A stretch of DNA of 64,000 nt from Solanum dulcamara (GCF_947179165.1 NC_077247.1:49954935-50018934), one strand, 5' to 3'. Shown: positions 26,876 to 39,273, counted from the first letter of the stretch. The notes: a model not told the origin generated them from the letters alone. Translations and numbers: made by a program.

Positions 26876-27015
26876 ATATATCATTTTATGCCATGTATCG
26901 ATCGGATACATCACTTTACGTGATTTATCAGAACATTGACGCGATGTATCGGGACGTTGAAAGATGTATCCAAAATCGAGACGCGATGTATCAGGACACT
27001 TTGGAATGTATCCTA
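26876..27015. repeat. GATGTATC-motif minisatellite-like repeat
   Basis: The octamer GATGTATC, its complement GATACATC and close variants recur at irregular ~20-30 bp spacing. The open frame across it on the minus strand is only a translation of the repeat. Confidence 0.6.
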
Positions 27016-27189
27016 ATCCCATCAAATTTTTTAAAAAATTGTAATTTGAAAAAAATTAGAAATAAGACGTGATTTATCATTTTTTTTTTTAAGATGTAAT
27101 TAGATCTTAATACTATAATATTTGTGTAGTCTCTACTTTATTTAGCTACTTGATTTGGAGCACCTGTTAGCACAGGACCAGTACATAAT

Positions 27190-28055
27190 ATTTTTTAGAT
27201 TGAATTTATGTGATACAAGTAATTGGAGAGTCAATCAAATTTTTAATATGATTTAGATAATTTAAGTTGTTAATTGTGATTTATAGTATATTTTACGTAT
27301 TTTTTAGATAATATATTTTACTCTCTCTGTCCCAATTTATGTGACGCTGATTTAATTTCAGAGTCCACCAATCTTTTATATGTCTTCTAAATTTTTTCAT
27401 TTGTTAATTATTGTGATTTATAAGACTTTTATGTCATTTTCAAATAATATATGTTACTTCCTACGCTTTAATTTATGTGATTTCTAAGGTCAATCAAATT
27501 TTTATATGTCTTTTAAATATTTTTAATTGTTAATTGTTGTTATTTATAATACCTTTTACCTAAGTTTCAAATAGTATATGTTGCTTTCTTTGTCCCAATT
27601 TATGCGGTATTGATAAAATTTCGAAAATCGTTTAATCTTTTTATATGTCTTTTAATTTTTAAGTTATTTATTATTGTGCCTTATAGTTCTCTTTACGTCA
27701 TTTCAAATAATAAGTGTTATTTTTTCTGTCCCAATATGTTTGGTACTGATAGAATTTTGAGATCAATCGAACTTTAATGTTTTCTAAATATTATAAATTG
27801 TTAATTATTATAATTTATAATATTTTTTACTTAATTTTTAAATTTATAATAAATTTTTGAAAAAATAAGATAAATAAATTAAAGCGAAGAAAATAACTCA
27901 AAATGACTAAAATAGCCCCAGGAAGTAAGCTGGAAGGACAACTGTCAGTTGCTTTCCTGACCAATTTATAATATGTTTTATGTAACTTTTAAATATATAT
28001 TAAATTAAAAAAAAACAAATAAATAAATTAAAACGAAGAAAGTAATTCAAAATTT
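27190..28055. repeat. tandem array of MITE-derived ~130-bp units
   Basis: A unit starting CTGTCCCAATTTATGTGA, passing TTTTATATGTCTTTTAAAT, TTGTTAATTATTGTGATTTATA and ending TTTCAAATAATATATGTTA recurs at about 27200, 27330, 27470, 27592 and 27730. A diverged half unit (AATTTATAATATGTTTTATG ... AAATTAAAACGAAGAAAG) lies at 27963-28045. The start motif is that of Stowaway-like MITEs. Confidence 0.6.
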
Positions 28056-28255
28056 GTAAAGGGATATTAATTGCAATTAGTTCGAGGGATATTAATTATA
28101 AAGGAATATTTGTTTAAAATTATTTTACCGCTATGAGACATATACTTAGTTATCCCTTATTTAACAATAAATTTTAAAGTTAAGTGTAGTAATTGCTGTG
28201 AAATATGCAATCAACACTAGAACTCTAGAAGCAACAAAGAAAAAGGGGGGCAATT

Positions 28256-28400
28256 GCAAATATGCAAATCTATATAATAACGACGTCGTAACATCTTATG
28301 AATACTCTTCAATACTTGACGACTTCGCGTTCTTTCTGCAATTACAAATCTATATAATAACGACGTCGTAAAACCTCATTCAATTCTTGACTTCTTCGCC
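28256..28400 (+). promoter_or_regulatory. tandem-duplicated TATA-like upstream segment of pPLAI
   Basis: A perfect 27-bp direct repeat (28265-28291 and 28345-28371, period 80 bp) contains the TATA-like CTATATAATA followed by the 10-bp palindrome ACGACGTCGT, a potential bZIP site (GACGTC). The intervening text (CTTCAATACTTGACGACTTCG / ATTCAATTCTTGACTTCTTCG) is duplicated too, with divergence. It lies about 400 bp upstream of the pPLAI ATG, so it may be a duplicated core promoter. That role is inferred. Confidence 0.5.
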
Positions 28401-28764
28401 TTCTTTCCTTTTTTCTCCAACTTAACGCAACACTGCCGTTCCGAAACAGAAACCAAAAACAGAAACAACGAGACTGAAAATGGAGTGAAAGGCCGCCTCT
28501 TCAATAGCAAGAAATCAAGAATAATCAAAATCTTTACTTTTATTGACCAATCTTCATTTTCTCCTAATCCCATTCTTTTCCAGAGAATTTTTTTTGTTCT
28601 TTTAGACCCTCCGGAAATTCCAGATAGGGACAATTAGGATTTTTCAGTTTCACACATTATTTGATCTGATGATCTGATCGCCATTGTAATGTAAAGAACA
28701 AATAAAATTACGTAAAGGGTCTCTTAGGAACAAATAATCTTGGAAAAATTCGACGTGGTGACCA

Positions 28765-31700
28765 ATGTCTTGGGGATTGGGTTGGAAACGCCCATCAGAT
28801 GTATTTCACCTCACATTAAGCTATGGTGAAGACGAGGCATTAGATGAGTCCACACCCACATCTTCAAGATCGTCCTCATCTACGTCGGCGCATACTTCAC
28901 CATTCTCCCCATTACCCCCCTCGCCGGCGGCGGAGGGTCAAGAAGTGAATAACCAAGAAGAGCTATTAGGGTTTAGGGTGGAACTTGATTGGAACGTCGG
29001 TGATGATGAGGATCAGGTGGCTTTAAAGTTGCAGTCACAGGTTATGGTGGCATTGCCTTCACCACAAGATACTGTAGAAATAGAATTCAAGGAGAAGAAG
29101 GAGAATGAAAATGATGTGGAGGAGGATACAGGTGAGGTAGCTGTGGAAATGAGAGTTGTGAAGAGGAGAGAGCCACTGAATGGCCTGATGATGTGGCGGG
29201 TGGGTAGTTCAAGCCAGCAGAGTGATGGGATGGGGGTATTGTCAAAGTTGATGAGGTCGAATTTCGCCAATGGAGGTGGGTTAGGAATCGGGGAAGGTGC
29301 ACCAGTGGGGTGTGCTGACCACTGGAAGAGTGTTACTGTTGTTAGTCTATGTGGTCTTGGACTAATGGTGAGTGATTCTTGTTTTAACATTAGTTCGTAT
29401 TTGCAAGTGTGTACGAATTTACATTTAATGTTTGAGTAATTTTGAGTTTTAAATTATATGATGTTCTTGCCCAACCATAATAATTGGTCTCAAATAGAAC
29501 TATTGAGTATTGGAATGAAATGGGTCCAAGTTGAGTAGAATGAATATCAAGGATCATGTAGTCAATTCCAACTAGTTTGTAATTAGTTAGAGTTGTGGTT
29601 CTTGTTTTGTGCATATGCACAATGTGGTGTTTGTTATTCAATATATAGGGAACTTTAAACTTCAGAAAGCATTTCAAGGTATGGTATTTGTTATATGTAC
29701 TACGTTTTTCTTTTGTTTTCCTGATTCTGAAGGAATGATAAGATATTATCAGAAACTGATCTGTTGATAGTGGTCATGATTATAACCAATGCAACTACTG
29801 TTTGTAACTTGTAGAATGGCTATATTAAGAAGTAGTTTCTGATCAATTGGGTCTCCCATATTTTTTATATGTTGCAGGTGCTGCCAGTAGAGATAACCCA
29901 GCTACCTCTTATTGAAAGACTATATCTTGATAACAATAAGCTATCAAATTTGCCACCTGAGCTTGGTGAACTAAAATGCTTGAAAGTTCTTGCCGTGGAC
30001 TACAACATGTTAGTCTCTGTCCCTGGTAAGATTGAAATTTTCACGTAGAAACTGACAGAGTACGACCTAGATGGTTGTGAACAGTATATTTGTTGGATTT
30101 ACCTTAAGTCAGTTCATAAGGAGTAGTAATAAAAATAACAAATGATTCATTCCTACTCATTTCATTCTTTGCCATGGTTGGATATGATGAACAGTTGAAC
30201 TAAGAGAGTGTATTGGGCTAGTCGAATTATCACTGGAGCACAACAAGCTGGTGCGACCTCTTCTTGATTTCAGGTCTCTCTATTTAGACTTATGATTGGC
30301 CAATCTTCCATTTCTTTTTATTTCTTAGTCAAATCCTCTGTCATTCTCTGCTTGAGGTCTGATGTTTTTATAACATAATTATAGGGCAATGACAATGTTA
30401 CGTGTCCTGAGGCTTTTTGGTAATCCCTTAGAATTTCTTCCTGATATTTTGCCACTCCAGAAGCTTCGCCACTTATCTCTTGCAAACATAAGGGTTGTGG
30501 CAGACGATCAGTTGAGATTAGTGAATGTGCAAATAGAGGTATTCATAACACTCTTTTTAAAGTTATTCTGCTTATCTGATAGGCCTTATGTGGTTGAAGA
30601 ACTCTATTTTTTTTAATTGAACTGCAGATGGAGAATAGTTCTTACTTTATTGCGTCTCGGCATAAACTGAGTGCCTTCTTCTCTCTTATATTCCGTTTCT
30701 CTTCTTGTCACCATCCCCTGCTAGCTTCAGCCCTGGCAAAGATAATGCATGATGAGGGGAATCGTGTAGTTGTTGGGAAAGATGAGAATGCTGTGAGGCA
30801 ACTCATAAGTATGATTAGTAGTGACAATCAGCATGTGGTATGCTAGCTTATACTCTGTAGGACACTTTGATCTAATTTCCTATTCAATCAATGCATAAAA
30901 TTGTGTTTTTGTTCAGGTAGAACAAGCTTGTTCCGCTCTTTCTTCTCTTGCCACAGACGTGTCTGTGGCAATGCAGTTAATGAAATCAGATATTATGCAA
31001 CCCATAGAAAGAGTACTAAAATCTGCTGGTCCTGAGGAAGTCATATCTGTGTTGCAAGTTTTGGGAAATTTGGCTTTTGCATCAGATATTGTATCTCAAA
31101 AGCTGTTTACAAAGGATGTATTGAGATCATTGAAACTTTTGTGTGCTCACAGAAATCCAGAGGCAAGCCTCTCTTATTCTCTTTTTTTGTGTGGGCAATT
31201 CAGTTAGTAAAATTGTTTTCCTGTTTCCGTTGAGTGGTCTTTCAAATGAATTATTTTGTCTACTTAGGTGCAAAGACTAGCTTTATTTGCAGTTGGTAAT
31301 TTAGCGTTCTGCTTGGAAAATCGTCGTATTTTAGTTACTTCAGAAAGTTTACGAGAATTGCTACTGCGGTTGACAGTTGCATCAGAGCCACAAGTCAGTA
31401 AGGCTGCAGCTCGTGCTTTGGCAATACTAGGTTGGTTTCTGTTTGTTTCTTATGATTAAGCTATCCCGGGCCTTTTGAATATATACTCTTTATCTGATTG
31501 CAGGGGAGAATGAGGTTCTACGGCGTGCTATAAGAGGGAGACAGATCCCAAAGCAAGGATTGCGCATACTTTCAATGGATGGTGGTGGCATGAAAGGTCT
31601 GGCAACTGTGAGAATCCTTAAGGAGATTGAGAAAGGTACTGGGAAGCAGATACACGAACTGTTTGACCTCATTTGTGGGACTTCAACTGGTGGTATGCTT

Positions 31701-34700
31701 GCTGTTGCTCTTGGGATCAAACTGATGTCCTTGGAAAAATGTGAAGAAATATATAAAAAACTTGGTGAGTTTCTACTCTAAAAAGGCTCAACTTTGCTGC
31801 GTCCTTTCAAGTGTTTTTACACTTGCTGTAGTTTGCTTGACACAGTGGCAGTGCTGATGCATGTTCTATCTTATGCCCTGCCTCTCTAAATTCGCTTTTT
31901 CAGGAAAACTCGTGTTTGCCGAACCTGTTCCCAAGGACAATGAAGCAGCAACATGGAGAGAAAAGTTGGATCAACTCTACAAGAGCTCATCTCAGAGTTT
32001 TAGGGTTGTTGTGCATGGATCTAAAGTATGTGATGCCATCAGTTTTCTTCCTTTAAGTTAATTCACACTTACCCTTGCCATGCAACTCATGTCTTGCCTA
32101 TATTGATAATAGGGTGACCAAAATATTAGAGTACTTGTACATAAAATAGGGAAAAGGGGTAAATATACCCCGCAACTTTGCAATTTAGAGCGGATATACT
32201 CTTCGTTAAGAAAATGGTGCATATATATACACTCACCGTCTAACAAATGGTATATTTATACCCTCACCGTCTAACAAATGGTGCTTATTTACCATTTTCA
32301 TCAACAAATTGAATTAAAAAATTAATCCTAAAATTGGTTTTTTAATTCCAAAAGTGACATGTGACTTTAAACGATTACCTCACCCATTTTTTTACCCCTC
32401 CAGACCCGACCCAACTATAAATAATCCAATCCCTCTTTTATTCAGACCCTACCCAAACCCATTTTATGACACCGAAATAGTTGTGGAATAGTGCCTAAAC
32501 ATCAGTGGGAATAGTAGCCAGAACAGTGGCCACAGTAGCCTGAATAGTGATGGAAAAGTGTCAGAACAATAACCTAAAAGAGGCATGATGTTGCTAAAAC
32601 GGTCACTGGAAAAGTGGAAAGAATTGTTCTAGTAAAGAAGATGGTGTTGCTGGCATTGTCACAAAAAGTGTGGTTTCACTGAAACAGCCTTCAACAAAAG
32701 ATTAGAATAGTGAATATAGGGATGAGAACGGAAATATTTATCGAGCATTAGCAAAAATAATAGGATTTGATACCATGTGAGAAATAATAGGAGAACGCTC
32801 GAGACAAGTGTCTTATGCCGAGGAACTTATCAACAGAAAAAAAAAGTGTATAAATAATAACACATATATTTTCATCCCATGTGGTACAATATATCTAATC
32901 TATCAGTTCAACTGCTGCTACTTTGTAGCTTTTAGACATCTACTCGGATTTTTCTTCTACTTAAAATGCTACTGAATAAGAGGGACCTTGCAACTTTGAA
33001 ATCATAATTGACCCTCTGTCCTCTTCCAGCACAGTGCAGAACAGTTTGAGAGATTGTTGAAGGAGATGTGTGCTGATGAGGATGGGGATCTTCTGATAGA
33101 GTCAGCAATTAAAAGGATTCCTAAAGTTTTTGTTGTATCAACTCTGGTCAGTGCGACACCAGCTCAACCCTTTATTTTCCGCAACTATCAGGTTATTTCT
33201 GAATCCTCATATGACTCAATACTTAGACTTCATCTGAGTAGTGCTTACACTAGCTCTGCCTCTATTATTTCCTTTTTATTAGTTTGTCATTGAATCATTG
33301 TGTTGGGAAAGTGCAGTACCCTCCTGGGACACCAGAGATTTCCCATGCGGCTACTGAGAATTTGACTACTGTTGGCCAAGGAACAGTAAGTGATCCAGCT
33401 CAAGTTGAACATAAGAGAAATGCTTTCATGGGAAGCTGTAAGCATCGGATATGGCAAGCCATAAGAGCATCATCCGCTGCACCTTATTATCTTGATGATT
33501 ACTCTGATGGTATATTCTTGGATGTGCTTAAAAATTTAACTCATGGCAAATCCTCACGAGCTCTGTCTCTATAGACGCGTGTCGTTGTCATCTTCCCTGA
33601 CTCTTCTCTCTGTTTAATTTCAGATGTATACCGCTGGCAAGATGGTGCAATTGTTGCCAACAATCCTACCATTTTTGCCATACGAGAAGCACAACTATTA
33701 TGGCCAGATGCAAGGATTGACTGCATGGTCTCAATTGGTTGTGGTTCTGTTCCCATGAAGGTATACTAAATTATGATCTCCTGCCCTCATTTTTCAGGCT
33801 TTAAAAGGTCTTGGACATGCTTTTGGAACTTGATGTATTCATGGATTGCATTTGCTTGCCTGTTCTTTTCCATATGTTTAGATTGGAGAATCTGGAAATG
33901 CACCTTTGTGACAGTTCTTAACTAAAATGTTGATTATTTGATACTCATAGAATTTGGTATTATTTGACAACTTTAGTCAGCGGCAGATTTGTTCGTTATT
34001 CTTAATGTGTCATAATGTCAGGGGGTTCCCTTGGATCATAGCATATTTTTTCAATATTCTTATCTTCTCCTGCTAATTCTGGAGTTGAATTCACAGTTAG
34101 TTACTTGTAAGAAAAATAGAAAAATACCAATTTTTTTTTTTAAAAAAATTTCAACATGGAAAACAGTGCATGATATTTTATTGCCAAGGTCTGGGGTTTA
34201 ATCTCCATTGCTACTGGAAGTTTTCATAAAGTCAATATAACATTTACTCCAAGCCATTTTACTTGAGTGTTCAATTTATAGCTGTTTCTGCTGTTTTACC
34301 TGCTGTGCTAGGTCCGCAAAGGTGGATGGCGTTACCTTGATACCGGCCAAGTGTTGATAGAAAGTGCATGCTCAGTTGACCGGGTGGAGGAAGCTTTAAT
34401 TACATTGCTTCCACTGCTTCCTGATGTGCACTATTTTCGCTTTAATCCAGGTGAAGTTACTTTACAATGTTGCTCGAGGTGAAATATTACAAGCTAAAGA
34501 TTGGTTCTTTTCCTTTTAGGAAATCTTATTTCCCTAATTCTTTTTCTGAATTTTTGGCATTTCATTAACAATTCAATTTTTAGGAATCAGCCAGAACTAA
34601 AGAAAATGCATTAGGAGTATGATCTAGTCTTGCGCTGTGGTGATATTGAGTTATTTTCTTCACATTCTTAACATGCTTTCTATATATCTGGGATGCAGTT

Positions 34701-36975
34701 GATGAACGATGTGATATGGAGCTAGATGAGACAGACCCTGCTGTCTGGTTAAAGTTAGAGGCTGCAACAGATGATTACATTCAGAACACCTCTGCTGCTT
34801 TCAAGAATATTTGTGAAAGATTGTTGGAGAGGCCACATGATGAAAAATTTTCAGATAAAAAGTCCCATCAGTTTCTCAAAGGGAAGAATTCTAAAGCTGG
34901 TGTGTGTGGAATCATTTTTAATTGCTTGCCATGATATTCTTTTGTCTCAGATGGATTGAACTTTAATGGATTCAATGTATTTTCAGATGAAAGCAATCCT
35001 TCTTTAGGTTGGAGGCGGAGCGTTCTTCTTGTCGAGGCCCCAAATAGTGCAGATGCTGGAAGAGTCTTTCACCATGTTCGCTCACTTGAGTCATTTTGTG
35101 CTCATAATGGAATAAAGCTCAGTCTTTTTAATGGCATATCAAACACTCAGAAAGCAACTCCAGGATCAACTTTTCCGACACCTTTTGCTTCTCCATTGTT
35201 CACTGGGAGTTTCCCTTCAAGCCCTCTCTTATACAGCCCTGATATCGGGGCTCATAGGGTTGGTAGAATTGATTTAGTTCCACCACTAAGCTTGGATGGA
35301 TTACAATCTGCGAAAACAACCGTCTCACCGCCTGAGTCTCCTCGAAAGCGTCGACAGCTTTCGTTGCCTGTTCAATCTTTGTATGAGAAACTAAAGAATT
35401 CCCCTCAGGTTGGAGTTGTGCACTTGGCTCTGCAAAATGATACATCTGGCTCTGTACTGAGGTTAGATATTCCTCATTATTTGGTTACTCATTGGAAATG
35501 CTTCTTATCATGCTAATGTCATCAACTTCTACGAAATAGTTGGCAGAATGATGTATTTGTGGTTGCCGAACCTGGAGAACTAGCAGATAAGTTTCTGCAG
35601 AGTGTCAAATTCAGCCTGCTGTCTATGATGCGAGGCCGCCGGAGAAAGTATGCATCAGTCATCACTGACATCTCAACCGTTGCTGATCTTGTTAGGTGTA
35701 GGCCATCCTTCCAAATAGGGGGTGTAGTCCACCGTTATATTGGGCGTCAGACACAGGTATGTGTGGACGTGATGTCTGCCATTATGAATTTGCTCTTGAT
35801 CAAAGGAGTTCATGAATTTCCTATTTTTTGCCTTCTGAAGGTCATGGAAGATGACCAAGAAATTGGTGCCTATATGTTCCGTAGGACGGTTCCTTCAATG
35901 CATTTAACTTCAGAAGATATTCGGTGGATGGTATACCCTCTGAGCATTATGTGATTCAGTATTGCATCTTTTTTTTCATTGCAAGATTTTTATGTGTGAG
36001 AAGGAACTTATCTCTTTCAAATGATGTTATATGGTTGGCATCATTTGATTGAATAAGAGCCCGTTTGGATGGGCTTAAAAAAAGTAACTTTTATGTATGA
36101 AGTGCTTTTAGAACTTTAAAGTGCTGAAAGTTATTTTTATAAATAAGCAGTTGAGTGTTTGGATAAAAGTGCTTAAATGAGAAAAATGATGTGAATTTTA
36201 GGGTTAAAAGAATAAAAATGGTAGTTTGGGAATTTAGTTAAAATATAAGGGATATAAAAGTAATTTCCATGGTCAAAGAAAATGACTTTAAGCACTTAGA
36301 ATTTACTATTAAGATTGGTTAATCACTTGCTCTGTCATTCATCTTTCAAGTAAATTGGGTTGCATTTCTTTCATTTGTCATGATAGAGGGCTTAATACAC
36401 TGTCAGTGAGTATGTTGATTCATTTCGTGTTATCTCTCCAAGACCTGTGCTTGTGACCTATTACTCTATGCGTACACATTTACCCTAGAAAATGTGTGAA
36501 ACCTTTTAGTAATTGTTAAACCTTCCAGGTTGGAGCATGGAGGGAGAGAATTATAATCTTCACCGGTTTCTATGGCCCTACCCAACCTGTAATCAAGGCT
36601 TTTCTAGATTCAGGAGCAAAAGCTGTTATATGTCCTTCCACGGAGCCTGATGAAGTGCAGTTGTCTACATTTCACGGGTCAGGTGATTTTAATTCTTTCG
36701 ATAATGGAAAGTTTGAAATTGGCGAAGAAGAAGCAGAGGATGACGATACTGAACCTTCTAGTCCAGCAAGTGATTGGGAAGATAGTGAACCAGAGCAAAA
36801 TGAAGGACGCTCTCCATTCTTTTGGGATGATGATGAGGGGGAGTTGTCCCAATTCATATGTCAATTATATGAGTCTCTTTTTCAGGGTGGTTCAAGAATA
36901 GGTGCTGCATTGCAGCATGCTCGTGCCTCGCACCGTAGCCTAAGATATTCATGCCATCTTCCCAGCATACCATAG
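28765..36975 (+). CDS. patatin-like phospholipase A with LRR and ARM repeats (pPLAI type)
   Basis: Acyl hydrolase of membrane glycero- and galactolipids. Eighteen exons: 28765-29367, 29878-30025, 30195-30273, 30385-30538, 30628-30837, 30917-31162, 31268-31430, 31504-31764, 31904-32025, 33030-33191, 33317-33509, 33624-33760, 34312-34450, 34699-34899, 34951-35461, 35540-35756, 35841-35930, 36529-36975; 4083 nt, 1360 residues. Order: Ser/acid-rich N-terminus, leucine-rich repeats (about 200-310), armadillo-like helices (about 350-535), patatin domain with oxyanion loop DGGGMKG (560-566), nucleophile GTSTGG (Ser595) and catalytic DGA (Asp787), then a long C-terminal region ending in an acidic tract. 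This matches Arabidopsis pPLAI (At1g61850, from memory). The intron after 31162 is GC-AG. Exon 15 has two in-frame acceptors (34951 or 34987). Intron 9 and intron 17 hold repeats. Confidence 0.93.
32140..32480. repeat. repeat insertion in pPLAI intron 9
   Basis: A common Solanaceae-style repeat text (GGGGTAAATATACCCC, CTCACCGTCTAACAAATGGT) with an internal direct duplication: CTCACCGTCTAACAAATGGT occurs at about 32232 and 32264. It makes up part of the longest intron (1004 bp). Boundaries and family not determined. Confidence 0.4.
36055..36310. mobile_element. hAT-like MITE fragment in pPLAI intron 17
   Basis: Starts AGAGCCCGTTTGGATGGGCTT, a typical terminus of plant hAT-like MITEs, and contains the AAGTGCTTTT...AAGCACTT motifs of that family (to about 36298). 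A matching right terminus and target duplication were not found, so it may be truncated. Confidence 0.45.
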
Positions 36976-37750
36976 TTTGTCGGTTGTCTCTGACCATGAT
37001 AGTCCCAAGGGAGGCGTGAGTTAGCCAATGCTTATGTTGACTACATGTTGCTTGATTAAAGCAATTTTCTCCTCATTATTCCATACTTTGTAAAGAACTA
37101 TACTTGTATACAAGCAAAGGAAAAGGATTGCAGAAGAAGCATGGGAAGAGAAAAGAACAGTAGAAATGAGTAATAATTCCAAGAACCTAGAGAAGCAACC
37201 AATTTTGAGGCTCTGAAGACATTTTTGTTGTTTTCTTAGTCAATGATGGATGCTCCTTTTTCTTTAGGGACCAGTTTTGCAGAATTTTCCTTGCAAGTCA
37301 TTTCAGATTGAGAAAGGTTTTGAGTCCCAATAAGTAACTTGTATAGTGAAATGAATTTATTGGATAAAGCCTGGACAATTTTGTTTAACCACCCTTCTCC
37401 CCACAACGAAAATTTACCTTTGTCTTCTTGGGAAAAGCAGATTCATTTCTTTGTTGTTCTTCTTGGACAGTGGTGGATGGTGACGACACAATATGAAACT
37501 GACATGCTAATAGAAGAATCTGGTGTTCTCAAGTGGTCTCTGCAATTTGTAAATGAGGAACCTATGTGATGTTAGTGCTTGTTACACAAAAGCTAGTTGG
37601 GATAAACTCATGCGCTCTGGTGATATCTTATATTTTACGAAAATAGACGTAAAGGTGAGGCCTAGCGGTGTGTGAACACTATGCAAGATTAGGGTTCAAA
37701 TTACACAAATCATTTGGTGATCTCCTTCCATCACATTTGTTCAAGTCGAA
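36400..37750 (+). repeat. source copy of a local segmental duplication (pPLAI 3' end)
   Basis: Intron 17 end, exon 18 and about 780 bp of downstream DNA are similar to 39440-40640 in the same orientation, with the PPR gene in between. Shared landmarks are CTCTCCAAGA.CTGTGCTTGTGACC before the exon and a SINE at the far end. Confidence 0.75.
37645..37750 (+). mobile_element. truncated tRNA-derived SINE
   Basis: Box-A-like GTGAGGCCTAGCGGTGTGTG and box-B-like AGGGTTCAAATTAC, followed by TTTGGTGATCTCCTTCCATC, the layout of a Solanaceae SINE. The 3' part is missing or diverged. A related copy sits at 40540-40640 at the end of the duplicated segment. Confidence 0.6.
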
Positions 37751-37899
37751 AGACACAGTTATTTGACATGCAATGAAATTTGATCAGATTTTATGCAGTT
37801 CCCAAAAATTGGTCCGCCAACGGTTACATCAATCAAATATAATGACAATCTTTTGGGACTATAGCAATATCCTGTAAGAAATCAACGCCAAATATATTA

Positions 37900-39273
37900 T
37901 TGATGACTCCATTTCATAGTCTTTTGCTCCGATTTGGTAGAAACAGAGTGAACTCATTTCATCTCAATCATAGTTTAGCCACTGCTACTAATATTCTCGA
38001 CAGCAATGACAAGATAATAGCCACCCGAATATCAAACTGCAACAATCTACAGCACCTTGACCAAATTTACGCCCAGATAATCCGAAATCACTTCCTGGAG
38101 TTGTACCCTGTACAATTTCACTGGAACAACATTATTAGATCATATATTAGGCTTGACTCTCCTAGAAAGGCTCTACATGTGTACATCACTATGTCGAGAA
38201 CTGGTGTTCGCCCAGATACTTTCACGTTACCCATCGTTTTAAAAGCTATTTGTCAGGTTCTGAATTATGTTGTGGCACGGCAGCTCCATGGGGTTGCAAG
38301 AAAGCTCGGTTTAGAAACTAATATGTATTGTGAGAGTGGGTTTATTAGTTTGTATGCTAAAGCTGGGGAATTTGAGAATGCACGTAAGGTGTTTGAACAA
38401 AATAGTGAAAGAAAGTTGGGGTCTTGGAATGCTATTATAGCAGGGTTGTCACAAGGTGGGCGTGCTAAAGAAGCGATAGAAATGTTCTTGGAGTTGAGAG
38501 AGAGTGGGTTGCAGCCAGATGATGTGACTATGGTTAGTGTGACGTCCGCCTGTGGTAGTCTTGGAGACTTGGATTTGGCTTCTCAATTGCATAAATGCGT
38601 CTTTCAAGCCAAAGAAATGGAAAGGTCTGATCTTTTGATGATGAATTCTCTTATTGATATGTACGGTAAATGTGGGAAGATGGATCTTTCTTATAGGGTG
38701 TTTTCAAGGATGAAAGAAAGAAATGTATCCTCGTGGACTTCTATGATTGTTGGCTACGCGATGCATGGGTATGTTAGAGATGCGGTTGAATGCTTCTGTT
38801 GCATGAGAGAGGCAGGTGTTAGGCCTAACCATGTGACGTTTATTGGGGTGTTGAGCGCTTGTGTACATGGTGGGATGGTGCAAGAAGGAAAATATTATTT
38901 CAACATGATGAAGAATGAATATGGTATTGCACCCATGTTGCAGCATTACGGGTGCATGGTGGATTTGCTTGGCAGGGTTGGGTTGCTCGAGGAGGCAAGG
39001 GAGACGATTGAAGGGATGTCAATGAAACCAAATGTTGTGATCTGGGGGTGCCTAATGGGGGCTTGTGAGAAGCTTGGGCATGTGAAAATGGGAGAATGGG
39101 TGGCTAAGCATCTGCAACAGTTGGAACCATGGAACGATGGAGTGTATGTGGTATTGTCCAACATTTATGCCAGTAACGGCATGTGGGAAGAGGTAAGGAG
39201 GATGAGAGCAATTATGAAGGAGAGAAAACTTGCCAAGATTCCTGCTTATAGTTTGTCAACAAGTTCATATTGA
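37900..39273 (+). CDS. pentatricopeptide repeat protein, PLS class with E domain
   Basis: Binds organelle RNA in a sequence-specific way; PLS proteins mainly act in RNA editing or processing in mitochondria or plastids. One uninterrupted exon of 457 residues, as usual for plant PPR genes. The N-terminus is rich in basic and hydroxylated residues and poor in acids, compatible with an organelle transit peptide. Successive repeats are visible as WNNIIRSYIR..PRKAL, SGFISLYAKAGEFENARKVFEQ, WNAIIAGLSQGGRAKEAIEMF, NSLIDMYGKCGKMDLSYRVF, WTSMIVGYAMHGYVRDAVECF and VTFIGVLSACVHGGMVQEG. A C-terminal E region (MLQHYGCMVDLLGRVG ... YVVLSNIYASNGMWEEV) follows. No DYW deaminase domain is present, so any editing role would need a partner. 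It resembles Arabidopsis At1g77170 in length and layout, but that match is from memory. Start: the first of two adjacent Met codons. Confidence 0.9.
   Translation: MMTPFHSLLLRFGRNRVNSFHLNHSLATATNILDSNDKIIATRISNCNNLQHLDQIYAQIIRNHFLELYPVQFHWNNIIRSYIRLDSPRKALHVYITMSRTGVRPDTFTLPIVLKAICQVLNYVVARQLHGVARKLGLETNMYCESGFISLYAKAGEFENARKVFEQNSERKLGSWNAIIAGLSQGGRAKEAIEMFLELRESGLQPDDVTMVSVTSACGSLGDLDLASQLHKCVFQAKEMERSDLLMMNSLIDMYGKCGKMDLSYRVFSRMKERNVSSWTSMIVGYAMHGYVRDAVECFCCMREAGVRPNHVTFIGVLSACVHGGMVQEGKYYFNMMKNEYGIAPMLQHYGCMVDLLGRVGLLEEARETIEGMSMKPNVVIWGCLMGACEKLGHVKMGEWVAKHLQQLEPWNDGVYVVLSNIYASNGMWEEVRRMRAIMKERKLAKIPAYSLSTSSY

Noticed and set aside
26831..27025. Possible CRISPR-like or regularly spaced repeat
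   Set aside because: Spacing is irregular, the motif is only 8 bp and appears in both orientations; this is eukaryotic minisatellite-like DNA.
29013..29390. Minus-strand frames of 125 and 71 codons opposite pPLAI exon 1
   Set aside because: Shadows of a coding exon with biased codon composition; no start context or homology.
37640..37750. Possible tRNA gene from box A/B-like motifs
   Set aside because: No cloverleaf can be drawn; position and downstream text fit a SINE, with a second copy at 40540.
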